The position numbers and the translations under genes are program-made. DNA of 64,000 nt, from contig NZ_QNFY01000005.1 of the NCBI RefSeq assembly GCF_003290185.1, positions 287,847 to 351,846 on the forward strand. The letters run 5' to 3'. Below are positions 33,246 through 43,148 of the stretch, piece after piece. Below the pieces are notes generated by a model. The model had not been told where the DNA came from, ran no database searches, and saw nothing but the letters and a program-made list of their open reading frames with translations. How positions within the stretch are numbered: the first letter of the stretch is position 1; each line of letters starts with the position of its first letter. This stretch comes from Chryseobacterium lathyri (GTDB lineage Bacteria; Bacteroidota; Bacteroidia; Flavobacteriales; Weeksellaceae).

Positions 33246-34502
33246 ATGGAAGAAACATATTCTTCTGTTTTGGACAATGTCTATAAAGCAGCAAAAAGAC
33301 TCAAAAATGTAGTGGTAAGAACACCTCTGGCTATTAATAATAACCTTTCCGGCATTTATGACGCGAAGGTAAGCTTTAAAAGAGAAGATCTGCAGCAGGT
33401 GAGATCCTACAAAATCAGGGGAGCTTACAATAAAATGGCGGTGATGTCTCCTGAAGATCTTGCAAAAGGGGTGGTTTGTGCCAGTGCGGGAAACCATGCT
33501 CAGGGGGTCGCTTTTGCATGCAGTACGATGAAGGTGAAAGGAACTATTTTCATGCCTTTGCCCACGCCGGGACAAAAGCTGGAACAGGTGAAAATGTTTG
33601 GAGGAGATGATATAGATATTGTGCTTTACGGGGATACTTTCGATGAAGCTAAGGATGCCGCATTGAAGTTCTGTAAAGAGAACCAAGGGATATTTATTCA
33701 CCCGTTTGATGATCAGGATATTATTAATGGCCAGGCTACGGCAGCGCTGGAGATTCTTGAGCAGTCGGATGAGCTCATTGATTATCTTTTTCTTCCAGTT
33801 GGAGGCGGTGGTTTGGCTGCAGGCGTTTGTTCTGTATTCAGAGAATTGTCTCCACATACGAAGATTATAGGAGTGGAGCCTTCTGCAGCGGCAAGCATGA
33901 AAAAGGCACTGGAAAAAGGTCAACCGGTGCTTCTTGAAAAAATAAGCCGTTTTGTAGATGGAGCGGCTGTACAGAAAGTAGGTGATCTTAATTTCGAGCT
34001 CTGTAAAAATGTGCTGCACGATATGGCTTTAGTGGATGAAGGAATGGTGTGCGAAACTATTCTTTCCCTCTACAATAAAGATGCTGTGGTCGTGGAACCT
34101 GCCGGGGCTCTTTCTGTGGCTGCACTGGGAAAATATAAGGATCAGATCAGAGGAAAAAATGTGGTCTGTATCATCAGTGGCAGCAATAATGATATTACCC
34201 GGATGGAAGAGATCAAAGAAAAAGCTCTTCTCCACGCAGGGTTAAAGCATTATTTTCTCGTTAGATTTGCACAGCGTCCGGGAGCTTTGAAAACTTTTGT
34301 GATGAATGTTTTGGGGCCGAATGATGACATTACTTTTTTTGAATACACGCAAAAGAACTCAAAGGAGAAAGGAATTGCTGTTTTAGGAATTGGATTAAAA
34401 GATAGTGAAGATTTTACTCCGCTGCTCGATAACATGAAGAAGTATGACTTTTTTGTCAATTATCTGAATAATGATCCGTCTTTGATGAATCTGCTTATTT
34501 AA
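33246..34502 (+). CDS. ilvA: Threonine ammonia-lyase (biosynthetic)
   Basis: The 418-residue PLP enzyme turns threonine into 2-oxobutyrate, committing carbon to isoleucine. The PLP Lys is in LQQVRSYKIRGAYNKM, the substrate loop is SAGNHAQGVAFAC and the phosphate loop GGGGLAAGV. A single C-terminal ACT-like domain (YFLVRFAQRPGALKTFVMNV) suits feedback control. The start is ATG 33246 (MEETYSSVLD), since the longer frame from 33186 overlaps ilvC. It closes the ilv operon; no leuABCD genes follow here. Confidence 0.93.
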   Translation: MEETYSSVLDNVYKAAKRLKNVVVRTPLAINNNLSGIYDAKVSFKREDLQQVRSYKIRGAYNKMAVMSPEDLAKGVVCASAGNHAQGVAFACSTMKVKGTIFMPLPTPGQKLEQVKMFGGDDIDIVLYGDTFDEAKDAALKFCKENQGIFIHPFDDQDIINGQATAALEILEQSDELIDYLFLPVGGGGLAAGVCSVFRELSPHTKIIGVEPSAAASMKKALEKGQPVLLEKISRFVDGAAVQKVGDLNFELCKNVLHDMALVDEGMVCETILSLYNKDAVVVEPAGALSVAALGKYKDQIRGKNVVCIISGSNNDITRMEEIKEKALLHAGLKHYFLVRFAQRPGALKTFVMNVLGPNDDITFFEYTQKNSKEKGIAVLGIGLKDSEDFTPLLDNMKKYDFFVNYLNNDPSLMNLLI

Positions 34503-34639
34503 AATGGTGTATGTATGGTGTTGGTTTATCACAAAGACGCTAATTTTTTTCATAGAATGCGTTGTTAAGGCGCAAGGATTTTATCTGTGATAAAATTTAA
34601 TATTGTTGATTTGTTATAATGTTTGCTGAATATTGCTTT

Positions 34640-34865
34640 TTTAGCCACTATAATCCGGCTTCGGAAAATGGAGCGTTAAGAAAATAAATGCTGTGAACGT
34701 TAAGAAAATTCTACTGTCCGAAGCGCGGGACTGTGACTGAAAACAAAGCAGAAATAATACATCCGCGCAAGTTTTAGAATTTTTAGAGAACAGGATTTAT
34801 TTTTAGCGGAAGTTTCCAGGTCTTGAATTTTTGATTCTTTTGTTTCAAGACAAAAGAATAATGTA
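34640..34865 (-). repeat. Probable dispersed intergenic element
   Basis: On the minus strand it opens with a perfect 10-bp hairpin ATTCTTTTGT/ACAAAAGAAT (34834-34859) and continues with text that I recall in many Chryseobacterium intergenic regions (AATTCAAGACCTGGAAAC, CTTCCGCTAAAAAT). It contains CGTTAAGAAAAT twice and ends near AATGGAGCGTTAAG. It encodes nothing recognisable. Confidence 0.5.
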
Positions 34866-34920
34866 GAATATCTGGCAGAATGTAAGCAATGGTAAAGCAA
34901 TCTGAAAAATAAAGAATAAA

Positions 34921-34954
34921 GAGATTGCTTCGTCGCTGCTCTCCTCGCAATGAC
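34921..34954. repeat. GAGATTGCTT...GCAATGAC dispersed motif
   Basis: The ends GAGATTGCTTCGTCG and CCTCGCAATGAC match the intergenic motif GTCATTGCGAGG...GAAGCAATCTC found in many unrelated bacteria. A decayed copy lies at 42048-42076. Confidence 0.65.
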
Positions 34955-34964
34955 ATAAAAAATG

Positions 34965-34995
34965 AGTTTCGGCGGCCCGGAGGGCCGCCGAAACT
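34965..34995. terminator. GC-rich 14-bp hairpin between convergent ilvA and M28 peptidase
   Basis: AGTTTCGGCGGCCC (34965-34978) is the exact reverse complement of 34982-34995 around GGA. TTTT follows on the plus side and CATTTTTT on the minus side. It probably terminates the peptidase gene and any ilv readthrough. Confidence 0.8.
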
Positions 34996-35000
34996 TTTAT

Positions 35001-36470
35001 TTATCTCTCAAGCGTAAAGTTAGAAATTACTTTTGGACGTTCAGCCTCATTGGCTACTTTCCAGGATGTCCGGTACATCCATTCCGTCATTTTATACAAC
35101 TTTTTGTAATTGATATTTTCAGATTCATCCTGAGGGGTATGGTACTGGTCATGCAGTACGCTGGTGAAAAATACGGCTGGAATTCCAATTTTTGCATATG
35201 GTAAGTGATCGCTTCTAAAGTAGAAATATTCAGCGTGATTTGGAGAATCCCAGTCTTTCAGGTATTTGAATTTTGTACTTTCATTATTGGCATCTTCTGC
35301 CATTTTTACCAGTTCCTCAGAGTTTTTATGCGGGGCATTTCCTCCCAGAAGAGCGGCTTCATTATTATCATTTCTGCCGATCATATCACCGTTCAGAACG
35401 GCTACGATTTTTTCTTTCGGAACGACCGGATGAGCAGCATGCCATCTGGAACCCAGCAATCCTCTTTCTTCCGCTCCATGGAAAACAAACAGAATACTTC
35501 TTTTTCCGGGCTGTTTCTTGTAAGCTCTGGCCATGGCTAGCATGGCAACGCATGTACTGGCATTATCGTCGGCACCGTTGTAGATGGTGTCATTTTTCAC
35601 AGGATGTCTGATTCCGTCATGATCCTGGTGACCGCTCAGCAAAACGTATTCTTCTTTAAGGGCAGGATCTGTGCCTTCAATTTTTCCGATGATGTTTACA
35701 GAAGGATATTTGTAGGTTTCTGTGATGAGGTTCAGCGCAATTTTAGGATTGTTTTTTACCCAGTCTGCATTTTCTCTCTTGATCCATACAACAGGAATAT
35801 TATCCGTTATTTTCTCTCTCAGACCTTCCACGCCGTAGGTTCCTCTTGTCATTTGAGGAAGAACTTCAACCCAGCTTTTTTCAGAAATATCATCGGTGAT
35901 GAAAATCACGGCTTTTGCGCTCAGTTCAAGAGCTTTATTGTAATATTTTGTTCTTACAAAACCGGGATATCTTCTTACAAAAAGAGTCATTTCCTTGTTG
36001 ATGTTTTTATCGGAGGCATTCACTGCAAGAACTTTTCCTTTGATGTTTAATTTGGAAAGCTCTTCAGGCTCTGTATTTCCTGCGTACACAATTTCAGTCT
36101 CAATCGCTGCATTGACGGGTTCTGCAACAAGAAAATCTTTCCAGAGCTTAAGGCTGCTGTTTCCAATTTTCAAACTACTTTGAGGGGTCACCTGATGCCT
36201 ATACATATCAAAAAACTGGAAAAATGTACCATTGTCACCGGCGGGTTTCATTCCGGCTTCTTTGGCTTTGTCAGCAAGCCACATCGAAACTTTTAATTCA
36301 TCTAAAGTTCCTGCTTCACGTCCCCAGAACTGATCTGCAGCCAGCTCATACATGTCTTTCCTTAAATCGGCTTCTTTGATGGCAGAAACTAAAGGCTTTT
36401 TATAATTCTGAGCAGTCCCAAAGCTGAAAAGGAAAATACTCAATAGAGAGAATATGTAGCTTTTATTCAT
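35001..36470 (-). CDS. Exported M28 family metallopeptidase
   Basis: The 489-residue protein has a signal peptide (residues 1-~20, ending GTAQN) and a zinc aminopeptidase domain of the M28 type with a PA (protease-associated) insert around residues 120-230. The zinc ligands and catalytic Glu are visible: SGHQDHDG, YNGADDNAST, FHGAEERGLLGS, NGDMIGRND and a late HDQYHTPQDE. It probably trims N-terminal residues from peptides in the periplasm or outside. A short unknown gene lies 9 bases upstream. Confidence 0.9.
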   Translation of the reverse strand: MNKSYIFSLLSIFLFSFGTAQNYKKPLVSAIKEADLRKDMYELAADQFWGREAGTLDELKVSMWLADKAKEAGMKPAGDNGTFFQFFDMYRHQVTPQSSLKIGNSSLKLWKDFLVAEPVNAAIETEIVYAGNTEPEELSKLNIKGKVLAVNASDKNINKEMTLFVRRYPGFVRTKYYNKALELSAKAVIFITDDISEKSWVEVLPQMTRGTYGVEGLREKITDNIPVVWIKRENADWVKNNPKIALNLITETYKYPSVNIIGKIEGTDPALKEEYVLLSGHQDHDGIRHPVKNDTIYNGADDNASTCVAMLAMARAYKKQPGKRSILFVFHGAEERGLLGSRWHAAHPVVPKEKIVAVLNGDMIGRNDNNEAALLGGNAPHKNSEELVKMAEDANNESTKFKYLKDWDSPNHAEYFYFRSDHLPYAKIGIPAVFFTSVLHDQYHTPQDESENINYKKLYKMTEWMYRTSWKVANEAERPKVISNFTLER

Positions 36471-36479
36471 TTAAAATTT

Positions 36480-36716
36480 TTAATTGAAGTTAGCCAATTT
36501 ATCTGAGAACTGTTTTGAAAATTCTTTTCTGTCTTCCTCAAGTTTTTCCTGTTCTGCAGGGAGGATATAATTAAAAAGGACTTTATCTTCATTGTTAAGA
36601 AATATAATTTCCTTTTCATTACCATCGATCATCTGCGAAAAAATCTCCCACATTGAAGTGTCTTTTAGTTTTAATAATTCAAAAAACTGTTCCGCTTTTA
36701 TTTCTATTCGCTGCAT
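36480..36716 (-). CDS. Small charged protein of unknown function
   Basis: The 78-residue cytoplasmic protein has strong helical character and many Glu and Lys residues. The sequence MQRIEIKAEQFFELLKLKDT is followed by WEIFSQMID and a C-terminal amphipathic helix. I do not recognise it. It sits 9 bases before the M28 gene and 29 bases after the DUF5686 gene in the same direction, so it is probably cotranscribed with both. Confidence 0.6.
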   Translation of the reverse strand: MQRIEIKAEQFFELLKLKDTSMWEIFSQMIDGNEKEIIFLNNEDKVLFNYILPAEQEKLEEDRKEFSKQFSDKLANFN

Positions 36717-36745
36717 CTTTGTTTTTATGTATTTATAAATATTAT

Positions 36746-39160
36746 TTAAAATTCTAATAGTTTCAGTTTGAACTGGATGGCAAAATTCTGCTTGAAATTG
36801 GGAGTGGTGTAATATCCAACTCTGTAGAATAGTCCTAAATTAAAATAACTTGATAAGAAATTATTCCATTCCAGACCCACTTCCTGATACAGATGATCCA
36901 GTTTTCTGAATTTGAACTCATGATATTCCGGATGCTTCATATCTCCGATTGTTCCTCTCAGTACAAAATCAAAGCTCGAAATATTCTGTCCGAAACTTTT
37001 AAAATACAAAGGAAGTTTGTGGGTGAAATAATAGGCAACGAATTTATCATTGTAATACTTTCCACCCTCCAGTGTTGCAAAACCCAGGTAAGACGTAAAG
37101 TTGAAATTAAAATCCTTTCTTGGAGAGGCCAGCCCATTCATTGTAAAATGTTTCCAGATAGGCGCTTCACCCAATACCATTCCGCCATACAACCTGAATC
37201 CTGTAGTTCCGAACATCGTTTTAAAATTGTGCACAAACAGGGCATCAAAACGCGTGTAATTGAAATCTCCTCCCAGAACTTTGTAACTCTGCTCATAGTT
37301 GAAATACAGCTCGGGGTATTTCTGATCGATGATAGATTTTCCCTGAGGAGTCATGATATTCGTAGAATTCGGTGAATATTTTAAGGTAAACAAGGTATTG
37401 AAATTATCAAACTCACCGCCTTTCCCCCGGAATTCATAATCAAATTTAGCTTCTTCAACATTTCTTTTGGCTGCGAAAACCAGTGTCAGTCCGTTTGTAA
37501 CATCGTTCAGATAGGATAGGGAAGCGCCTCTGTAATGGTAGTATTTATCATTGTTGATGTTGTTTCCGTAATTCATTGTTCTCATCTTGAAATTCCACAG
37601 TCGTCTGTAGAATTCTCCCGATGCCGTCACATCATTATAATATTCAGCTCTGAAAAATGAATTTTTATCCAAAGAGGTCTTCATATCAAGACCGATCCCA
37701 TATTTCCATTTATCGTCTTTGAAGCCGTACGCGAAATAATAATCCGGTGAAAAATAAGGATTAAAAGTTTCGTTAATCTTTGCCTTCAAACCTAATCTGA
37801 AGCCTTCATACAGGTTGTAGTTTACAATTTCATCTACTGCGAAATCTACAATTCCCATTCGGATCTGCCCATTGATAAGCCCGGTCAGGATTTTTGCTTT
37901 ACTATCGATATTGTATTTTTTACCCAGACTGTCTATCGTAGTATATGTATTTCTTTCCCTTTCCGTCAGTGGATCGGTTCTGTATTGATCCAAAAGGTGT
38001 CCGTCTGCATTTTTTACTGAAAATGTATAGCCTTTAAAATCATTCTGGTTTTCCTCAATTGGCGACTTGAAGTCAAAATAAGTAGAAGTGAGAAAAGCAT
38101 ACGTCCCAAAACTGGTTCTATCCTTTTTCCCATGGTGCTCTTCGGTCTTTCCTTTGCCTTCCTCTTCCATGGCCACCCTGCTCATTCTCAGTTTTACTTT
38201 TTCCTGAGCCAAGAACCATTTGTTATTATAAAAAATCCAGGTACTCGTAATAATACCGTCGTTCTTGTTTTTGCTAAAATTTTCGATCTTCTCGATGCCG
38301 TAGGTTTCGGTATCTATATAGATCGCACCGTTGTATTTTCTCCTTTTATCTGGTTTTTTATAGTTCACCTCACGAAAACGGATCACGAAAGTTTTTCTTC
38401 CGTTCACTTCAATGGTATCCGAAAGAAAAAACCGGTAAAGCCCTCTGTTTTCCTGCTTGATCTGGTTGGGGATTTTATCTCTGTTGCTTTGCTGAATGGC
38501 GATCATTTCATAGATCGGCTGCTTCAGACCGGAAATCCGGTTGTCCAGGACATTAATCTTTTCACCATATTGTTTGGAATATAAAAATTCCTGCGCTCTT
38601 TCCCACAGAAAGAGTTTGCTTTTTGAAAAGATCTGTTTGGCGGAGATATTATTTAATGAATCTTTTTCCCTCTTTTTCTTGAAAAACTGAGTGTCATTAA
38701 AAAACTGATTAAACTGCGAAATACTGTCCTGATCGATATCCAGGGATATTTTCTCGTAAGATTTAAAAGAGTAGGAGCCTAAACTTTTTGGCGAATTCTC
38801 CCTGAACAGCCTGTTCACCTTTTTAAGGATTTCCAAAGCCCGGGGATCGCTTCGGTCTTCAATGATTACAGTTTCAATATCCGTTGTTTTTGATATTTTT
38901 TTCATCATCAAAACTTCCATGTCTGCTTCAACAGATGCTGTCTCATTTTGATATTTTTCTGCCTGGATTTCAAGGGTACTGCAGGAGGACTTAAATTCCA
39001 GGATGCCCTGGATATCTGTAAAGCCTAAAACCTTTCCATCACAGGATATTTTGGCGTTGGATATTGGTTTCTGGTCGGTTTCATCAATGACCTTAATCCT
39101 TGATTGGGTAAAACCAAAGAAGCTGATCATCAAAAACAATAAAACTAAAAACCTTTTCAT
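36746..39160 (-). CDS. DUF5686 outer-membrane protein with carboxypeptidase-regulatory-like domain
   Basis: The 804-residue protein has a signal peptide (residues 1-~18), a CarboxypepD-regulatory-like domain (IKVIDETDQKPISNAKISCD) and then a long beta-rich region with the aromatic-rich strands of an outer-membrane barrel, ending KLKLLEF. It belongs to the DUF5686/DUF5686-like family of Bacteroidetes, similar in build to TonB-dependent receptors but without a plug motif that I can see. Function is not established. Convergent neighbours and a start about 160 bases from alaS suggest it is its own unit. Confidence 0.85.
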   Translation of the reverse strand: MKRFLVLLFLMISFFGFTQSRIKVIDETDQKPISNAKISCDGKVLGFTDIQGILEFKSSCSTLEIQAEKYQNETASVEADMEVLMMKKISKTTDIETVIIEDRSDPRALEILKKVNRLFRENSPKSLGSYSFKSYEKISLDIDQDSISQFNQFFNDTQFFKKKREKDSLNNISAKQIFSKSKLFLWERAQEFLYSKQYGEKINVLDNRISGLKQPIYEMIAIQQSNRDKIPNQIKQENRGLYRFFLSDTIEVNGRKTFVIRFREVNYKKPDKRRKYNGAIYIDTETYGIEKIENFSKNKNDGIITSTWIFYNNKWFLAQEKVKLRMSRVAMEEEGKGKTEEHHGKKDRTSFGTYAFLTSTYFDFKSPIEENQNDFKGYTFSVKNADGHLLDQYRTDPLTERERNTYTTIDSLGKKYNIDSKAKILTGLINGQIRMGIVDFAVDEIVNYNLYEGFRLGLKAKINETFNPYFSPDYYFAYGFKDDKWKYGIGLDMKTSLDKNSFFRAEYYNDVTASGEFYRRLWNFKMRTMNYGNNINNDKYYHYRGASLSYLNDVTNGLTLVFAAKRNVEEAKFDYEFRGKGGEFDNFNTLFTLKYSPNSTNIMTPQGKSIIDQKYPELYFNYEQSYKVLGGDFNYTRFDALFVHNFKTMFGTTGFRLYGGMVLGEAPIWKHFTMNGLASPRKDFNFNFTSYLGFATLEGGKYYNDKFVAYYFTHKLPLYFKSFGQNISSFDFVLRGTIGDMKHPEYHEFKFRKLDHLYQEVGLEWNNFLSSYFNLGLFYRVGYYTTPNFKQNFAIQFKLKLLEF

Positions 39161-39262
39161 GCAAGAATTAGGTCAAAAGTAGTAATATTTCTTGTGTTGA
39201 GAAAGTTTTTATGATTTGTTAATACATTGATTTCATCTAAGGTTCAGATAGAAAAAATACAG

Positions 39263-39293
39263 AAAAAAAACTCCTGATATTTTCAGGAGTTTT
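39263..39293 (-). terminator. Terminator after alaS
   Basis: ACTCCTGA and TCAGGAGT close a short loop; on the minus strand eight T follow. Confidence 0.85.
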
Positions 39294-39319
39294 GATGTTT
39301 TATGATAAAAGGATTATTC

Positions 39320-41923
39320 CTAAATATTCAAAGCTTTTTGGTAAGCATTTTCCAGGCCGTCAAGGTTTTTACCTCCCGCTGTTGCAAAGCCCGGATTTCC
39401 GCCTCCGCCTCCCTGGATCTCTTTTGCCAGGTCTTTTACGATAGCTCCTGCCTGATAATCTGCTGCCAGATCATCAGAAACTCCAACGGTGATCATTGGT
39501 TTTCCGTCTGCATCGGAAAGAATAATCGTTACTGAAGATGGGATTTCTCTCTTCAGCTGGAATACAATGTCTTTCACAGAACCTGCATCCAGGGAAGTTT
39601 TCTTCACCAACAGCTGCTTGTTGCCTTTCTGCTCGTAAGCATTTTTCCATTCACCGATCTCACCTTTTGCTTTTTCCTTTTTAAGGGCTTCCACTTCAGA
39701 TTTTAAAGATGTATTTTCTTCAATCAGTTTTTCTATAGATCTTACAACATCTTTAGACTTCAATAGTTGAGAAAGCTCATGAATCTGATTTTCCAGATTT
39801 TTGAAATACTCCTCAGATTTATCTCCTGAAATGGCTTCAATTCTTCTGATCCCTGCAGCAGCAGAACCTTCAGAAGTAATTTTGAAATGACCGATTTCGA
39901 TTGTATTTTTTACGTGAGTTCCCCCGCAAAGCTCCTTAGAGCTTCCAAACTGGATCATTCTCACATTGTCACCGTATTTTTCACCGAATAAAGCCATAGC
40001 TCCTTTATCCAAAGCCTCCTGAATAGGAATGCTTCTGAACTCCTGTAAAGCAATGCTTTCTTTGATCTTGTGGTTTACTTTTTCTTCTACCAATGCCAGT
40101 TCTTCTTCCGTCATTTTATTGAAATGAGAGAAGTCGAAACGAAGATAATCAGGACCTACGTAAGAACCTTTCTGCTCTACATGAGTTCCTAAAACCTCTC
40201 TTAATGCCTCATGTAAAAGGTGAGTTACCGAGTGATTCGCTTGAGAATTTTTTCTGTCGGTTGCATCAACTTTAGCATAGAAAACGGCCCCGGCATCTTT
40301 CGGAAGACCATTGATCAGGGAAATGATCAGTCCGTTTTCTTTTTTGGTTTCTAAAACTTCAAAGCTTTCAACGGCATTTTCCAGAATACCTTTGTCTCCC
40401 ACCTGGCCACCGCCTTCTGGATAGAATGGAGAACTGCTCAGTACTACCTGGTAAAATTCTCCGTCTTTGTTTTCTACTTTTCTGTATCGTGTAATATAGG
40501 TTTCAGACTCGATCTGATCATATCCTACAAAGTTTTCAGGTTTTGTTTCTAAAGTTACCCAGTCATATACTTTCTGAGCAGAATCAGCTTTGGAACGGAG
40601 TTTTTGCTTTTCCATTTCAACTTTGAATCCCGCTTCATCAATGGTAAGTCCTTTTTCTTCTGCAATAATTCTCGTTAAATCATCCGGGAACCCGTACGTA
40701 TCATATAATTCAAAAACTTCTTCGCTTGGTAATACTTTTGAATTATCTGCAATAGTCTGCTGAATTAACTTTTCAACTCTGATCAGTCCGTTTTCAATAG
40801 TTTTCAAGAATGAATCTTCCTCACTTTTGATCACCTCGGAAACCAGTTTCCCCTGCTTTTCGATCTCAGGGAAGAAAGGGCCCATTTGCTCTTGAAGTAC
40901 AGCAACAAGTTTGTAAAGGAAAGGTTCTTTCATTCCTAGGAATCGGTAAGAATAAGAGATTGCTCTTCTTAAAATTCTTCGGATTACATACCCTGCACCT
41001 CCATTGGAAGGAAGCTGCCCGTCAGCAATTGCAAAAGCAACCGCTCTGATGTGGTCTACCACAACACGGATTGCAATATCTTTTTCGTCTTCTAAAATTC
41101 CTGTATATTTTTTACCTGAAAGTTCTTCCACTTTAGCAATAAGCGGAGTGAAAACATCGGTGTCATAATTTGAAGATTTGCCCTGAAGTGCCATACACAG
41201 ACGCTCGAAGCCCATTCCTGTATCCACATGCTGCTGAGGAAGTTTTTCCAAACTTTTATCTGCCTTTCTGTTGAATTCCATGAATACCAGGTTCCATACT
41301 TCCACTACCTGAGGATGGTCGTTATTTACCAGATCAAGTCCTGAAACTTTAGCTTTTTCTTCTTCAGTTCTAAGGTCAACGTGGATTTCTGAACACGGTC
41401 CGCACGGTCCGCTTTCTCCCATTTCCCAAAAATTATCTTTTTTGTTTCCATTGATAATTCTGTCTTCCGAAATGTGTGATTTCCAGAAATTGTAAGCATC
41501 CTGATCTCTTTCCAAATTCTCAGAAGCATCTCCTTCGAAAATGGTTACGTATAAATTTTCTTTTGGAATTCCGAATACTTCAGTCAGTAATTCCCAGGCA
41601 AAAGCAATAGCATCTTTTTTGAAATAATCACCAAAAGACCAGTTTCCCAACATTTCAAACATGGTGTGGTGGTATGTATCTCTTCCCACATCATCTAAGT
41701 CATTATGCTTTCCGGAAACTCTAAGGCATTTCTGTGTATCTGCAATTCTTGGTGCTGTAGGCGTTTTGTAGCCTAAGAAGAAATCTTTGAACTGTGTCAT
41801 TCCTGAGTTGGAAAACATAAGGGTAGGGTCGTCTTTCAGAACGATAGGTGCTGAAGGAACGATAAGGTGGTCTTTACTTTTAAAATAATCTAAAAATTTT
41901 TGACGTATCTCTTGTGATGTCAT
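39320..41923 (-). CDS. alaS: Alanyl-tRNA synthetase
   Basis: The 867-residue class II enzyme charges tRNA-Ala and edits mischarged Ser and Gly. The catalytic core begins [19 protein letters not shown], with motif 2 in [17 protein letters not shown]. The editing domain has the zinc ligands in [10 protein letters not shown] and CGGTHV. The C-terminal C-Ala domain ends with [16 protein letters not shown]. Length is usual. It has a flavobacterial -7 box upstream (TAAATTTG) and its own terminator. Confidence 0.96.
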   Translation of the reverse strand: MTSQEIRQKFLDYFKSKDHLIVPSAPIVLKDDPTLMFSNSGMTQFKDFFLGYKTPTAPRIADTQKCLRVSGKHNDLDDVGRDTYHHTMFEMLGNWSFGDYFKKDAIAFAWELLTEVFGIPKENLYVTIFEGDASENLERDQDAYNFWKSHISEDRIINGNKKDNFWEMGESGPCGPCSEIHVDLRTEEEKAKVSGLDLVNNDHPQVVEVWNLVFMEFNRKADKSLEKLPQQHVDTGMGFERLCMALQGKSSNYDTDVFTPLIAKVEELSGKKYTGILEDEKDIAIRVVVDHIRAVAFAIADGQLPSNGGAGYVIRRILRRAISYSYRFLGMKEPFLYKLVAVLQEQMGPFFPEIEKQGKLVSEVIKSEEDSFLKTIENGLIRVEKLIQQTIADNSKVLPSEEVFELYDTYGFPDDLTRIIAEEKGLTIDEAGFKVEMEKQKLRSKADSAQKVYDWVTLETKPENFVGYDQIESETYITRYRKVENKDGEFYQVVLSSSPFYPEGGGQVGDKGILENAVESFEVLETKKENGLIISLINGLPKDAGAVFYAKVDATDRKNSQANHSVTHLLHEALREVLGTHVEQKGSYVGPDYLRFDFSHFNKMTEEELALVEEKVNHKIKESIALQEFRSIPIQEALDKGAMALFGEKYGDNVRMIQFGSSKELCGGTHVKNTIEIGHFKITSEGSAAAGIRRIEAISGDKSEEYFKNLENQIHELSQLLKSKDVVRSIEKLIEENTSLKSEVEALKKEKAKGEIGEWKNAYEQKGNKQLLVKKTSLDAGSVKDIVFQLKREIPSSVTIILSDADGKPMITVGVSDDLAADYQAGAIVKDLAKEIQGGGGGNPGFATAGGKNLDGLENAYQKALNI

Positions 41924-41966
41924 AGTATTGCTTTGCTTTTAAAACTATCAAATTTTTGATAAGATG

Positions 41967-41974
41967 CAAATTTA
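41967..41974 (-). promoter_or_regulatory. -7 box (TAAATTTG) for alaS
   Basis: It is a perfect TAnnTTTG match on the minus strand, about 43 bases from the start codon, with ATTT at the -33 distance. Confidence 0.45.
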
Positions 41975-42047
41975 ATGTTTTTAAGCGATTTGTAAATAAT
42001 TTTATGCTATGTTTTGAATGGTGTAGGACGGGAAGTGTTTATATTTT

Positions 42048-42076
42048 GAGATTGCTTTACCTGTAGTTGCAATGAC
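42048..42076. repeat. Decayed copy of the GAGATTGCTT...GCAATGAC motif
   Basis: GAGATTGCTT and GCAATGAC at the two ends match the 34921-34954 copy, and the middle has diverged and shortened by five bases. Confidence 0.5.
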
Positions 42077-42229
42077 GATCGTAATAAAACTTTGTATATT
42101 ATCATTTAACTTTTTATATTCGTTTTAATATTAAATAAAGCCTTGATAGATTTTTATGATTTCGAAGTTCAATATATAATGTTCTGCGCAATTGATAAAA
42201 TGAGTTTTTATGATATTAAAGAATAAAAA

Positions 42230-42784
42230 ATGACGAAAAATGAAGTGCTGAAAAGCTGGGTAGAACAGTATTCCGGGCCTCTTCTGAAAAGAGCAGCTTA
42301 TCTGCTTTCAGATAAAGTGGAAGCAGAAGATCTGGTACAGGATGTGTTTTTAGCGGCCTATTCGTCTTATGACTCTTTTGAAGAAAAAAGCCAGCCGCTA
42401 ACCTGGCTGATGGCTATTTTAAACAGAAAAGCTGCCGATTTTTACCGTAAAAAATATAAATCAGAACCGGAGATCAGGCTGGATCATTTTTTTGATGAAA
42501 CAGGTTCCTGGAAGAATGACAGTGTTTTGAATGACTGGAATGTTTCGGATAAAGAGCCGGAGCTTTTGGATAATAATGATTTCAATAAAACGCTGGAAGA
42601 TTGCATTGAGGATTTGCCCGCCAGATGGAAGATTCCGATGAAAATGTATTATCTTCAGGAAAAAAAAGCACCGGAAGTGAGTCAGGAATTGCAGATTTCT
42701 GCGACCAATCTATGGAAGATTCTTCAGAGAAGCAGAATGCAGCTGAGGGAGTGCCTTGAGGTCAACTGGTTTGCCAACTTATAA
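42230..42784 (+). CDS. ECF-type RNA polymerase sigma factor
   Basis: The 184-residue protein has sigma region 2 (AAYLLSDKVEAEDLVQDVFLAAY, with the usual LVQDVF core) and region 4 (LPARWKIPMKMYYLQEKKAPEVSQEL, a helix-turn-helix for the -35 box). It lacks regions 1 and 3, as do all extracytoplasmic-function sigma factors. Its stop is 12 bases before a small protein that looks like its zinc-type anti-sigma factor. The msrAB genes downstream are a likely target. Confidence 0.93.
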   Translation: MTKNEVLKSWVEQYSGPLLKRAAYLLSDKVEAEDLVQDVFLAAYSSYDSFEEKSQPLTWLMAILNRKAADFYRKKYKSEPEIRLDHFFDETGSWKNDSVLNDWNVSDKEPELLDNNDFNKTLEDCIEDLPARWKIPMKMYYLQEKKAPEVSQELQISATNLWKILQRSRMQLRECLEVNWFANL

Positions 42785-42796
42785 CCATATCATAAA

Positions 42797-43069
42797 ATGT
42801 TGAGAAAATTTATTCATATTCTGTTCCTGCCATGCAGCAAAGCTACAATGCTGATGGAAAAAAGGAATGCCAAAGCGATCTCCCAAAAGGAAGACTGGCA
42901 GCTTTCCATGCACATAAAGATCTGTAAATGGTGTAGAGCTTATGAAGAGAAACTTAAAATTTTGGATGATATTTTAAAACGTAAACTGTCTCAAAAAGAA
43001 AATGCTGAAATTAATGATTCTGATATTCAGGGTGTTAAAAATAAAGTTTTAGAAAAATTAAATCTTTAG
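42797..43069 (+). CDS. Probable anti-sigma factor, zinc-finger type
   Basis: The 90-residue protein carries His and Cys residues in the pattern of zinc anti-sigma domains: HIKICKWCRAYEEK (H-x3-C-x2-C) near residue 53, preceded by a conserved helical region. The upstream LPCSKATMLMEKR adds a further Cys. It has no transmembrane segment, so it is a soluble sensor that could release the sigma factor when cysteines are oxidised. The assignment rests on position next to the sigma gene and on this motif. Confidence 0.72.
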   Translation: MLRKFIHILFLPCSKATMLMEKRNAKAISQKEDWQLSMHIKICKWCRAYEEKLKILDDILKRKLSQKENAEINDSDIQGVKNKVLEKLNL

Positions 43070-43106
43070 AAGAAATGCTGTCAGGATTTTGAAATGTTTC
43101 CGACTA

Positions 43107-43114
43107 TACTTTTG
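43107..43114 (+). promoter_or_regulatory. -7 box (TACTTTTG) ahead of DUF417-msrAB
   Basis: It is a perfect TAnnTTTG match 34 bases before the DUF417 start. The nearby GAAATGTTTCCGAC (43091-43104) could equally hold an ECF-type -35 sequence, so either sigma factor may act here. Confidence 0.4.
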
Positions 43115-43148
43115 ACAATAATAAAGGATCATTCAAAATCTTAAAGAC

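Larger units (their letters stand above)
34503..35000. other. 498-base gene-free region after the ilv operon
   Basis: It is made of dispersed-repeat-like material: the element at 34640-34865, the GCAATGAC motif at 34921-34954 and the strong hairpin at 34965-34995. The 66-codon frame on its minus strand is part of the repeat and is not taken as a gene. Confidence 0.65.
41924..42229. other. 306-base gene-free gap between divergent alaS and the sigma factor gene
   Basis: It holds the alaS -7 box, a decayed GCAATGAC motif (42048-42076) and otherwise AT-rich sequence. No ECF-type promoter can be assigned with confidence ahead of the sigma gene. Confidence 0.5.

Noticed and set aside
33231..34019. 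262-codon antisense frame within ilvA
   Set aside because: It mirrors the ilvA codon pattern and its translation is rich in His, Cys, Phe and Arg with no domain.
34700..34900. 66-codon minus-strand frame after the ilv operon
   Set aside because: It lies entirely in the probable dispersed element, has no recognisable domain and no ribosome-binding site.
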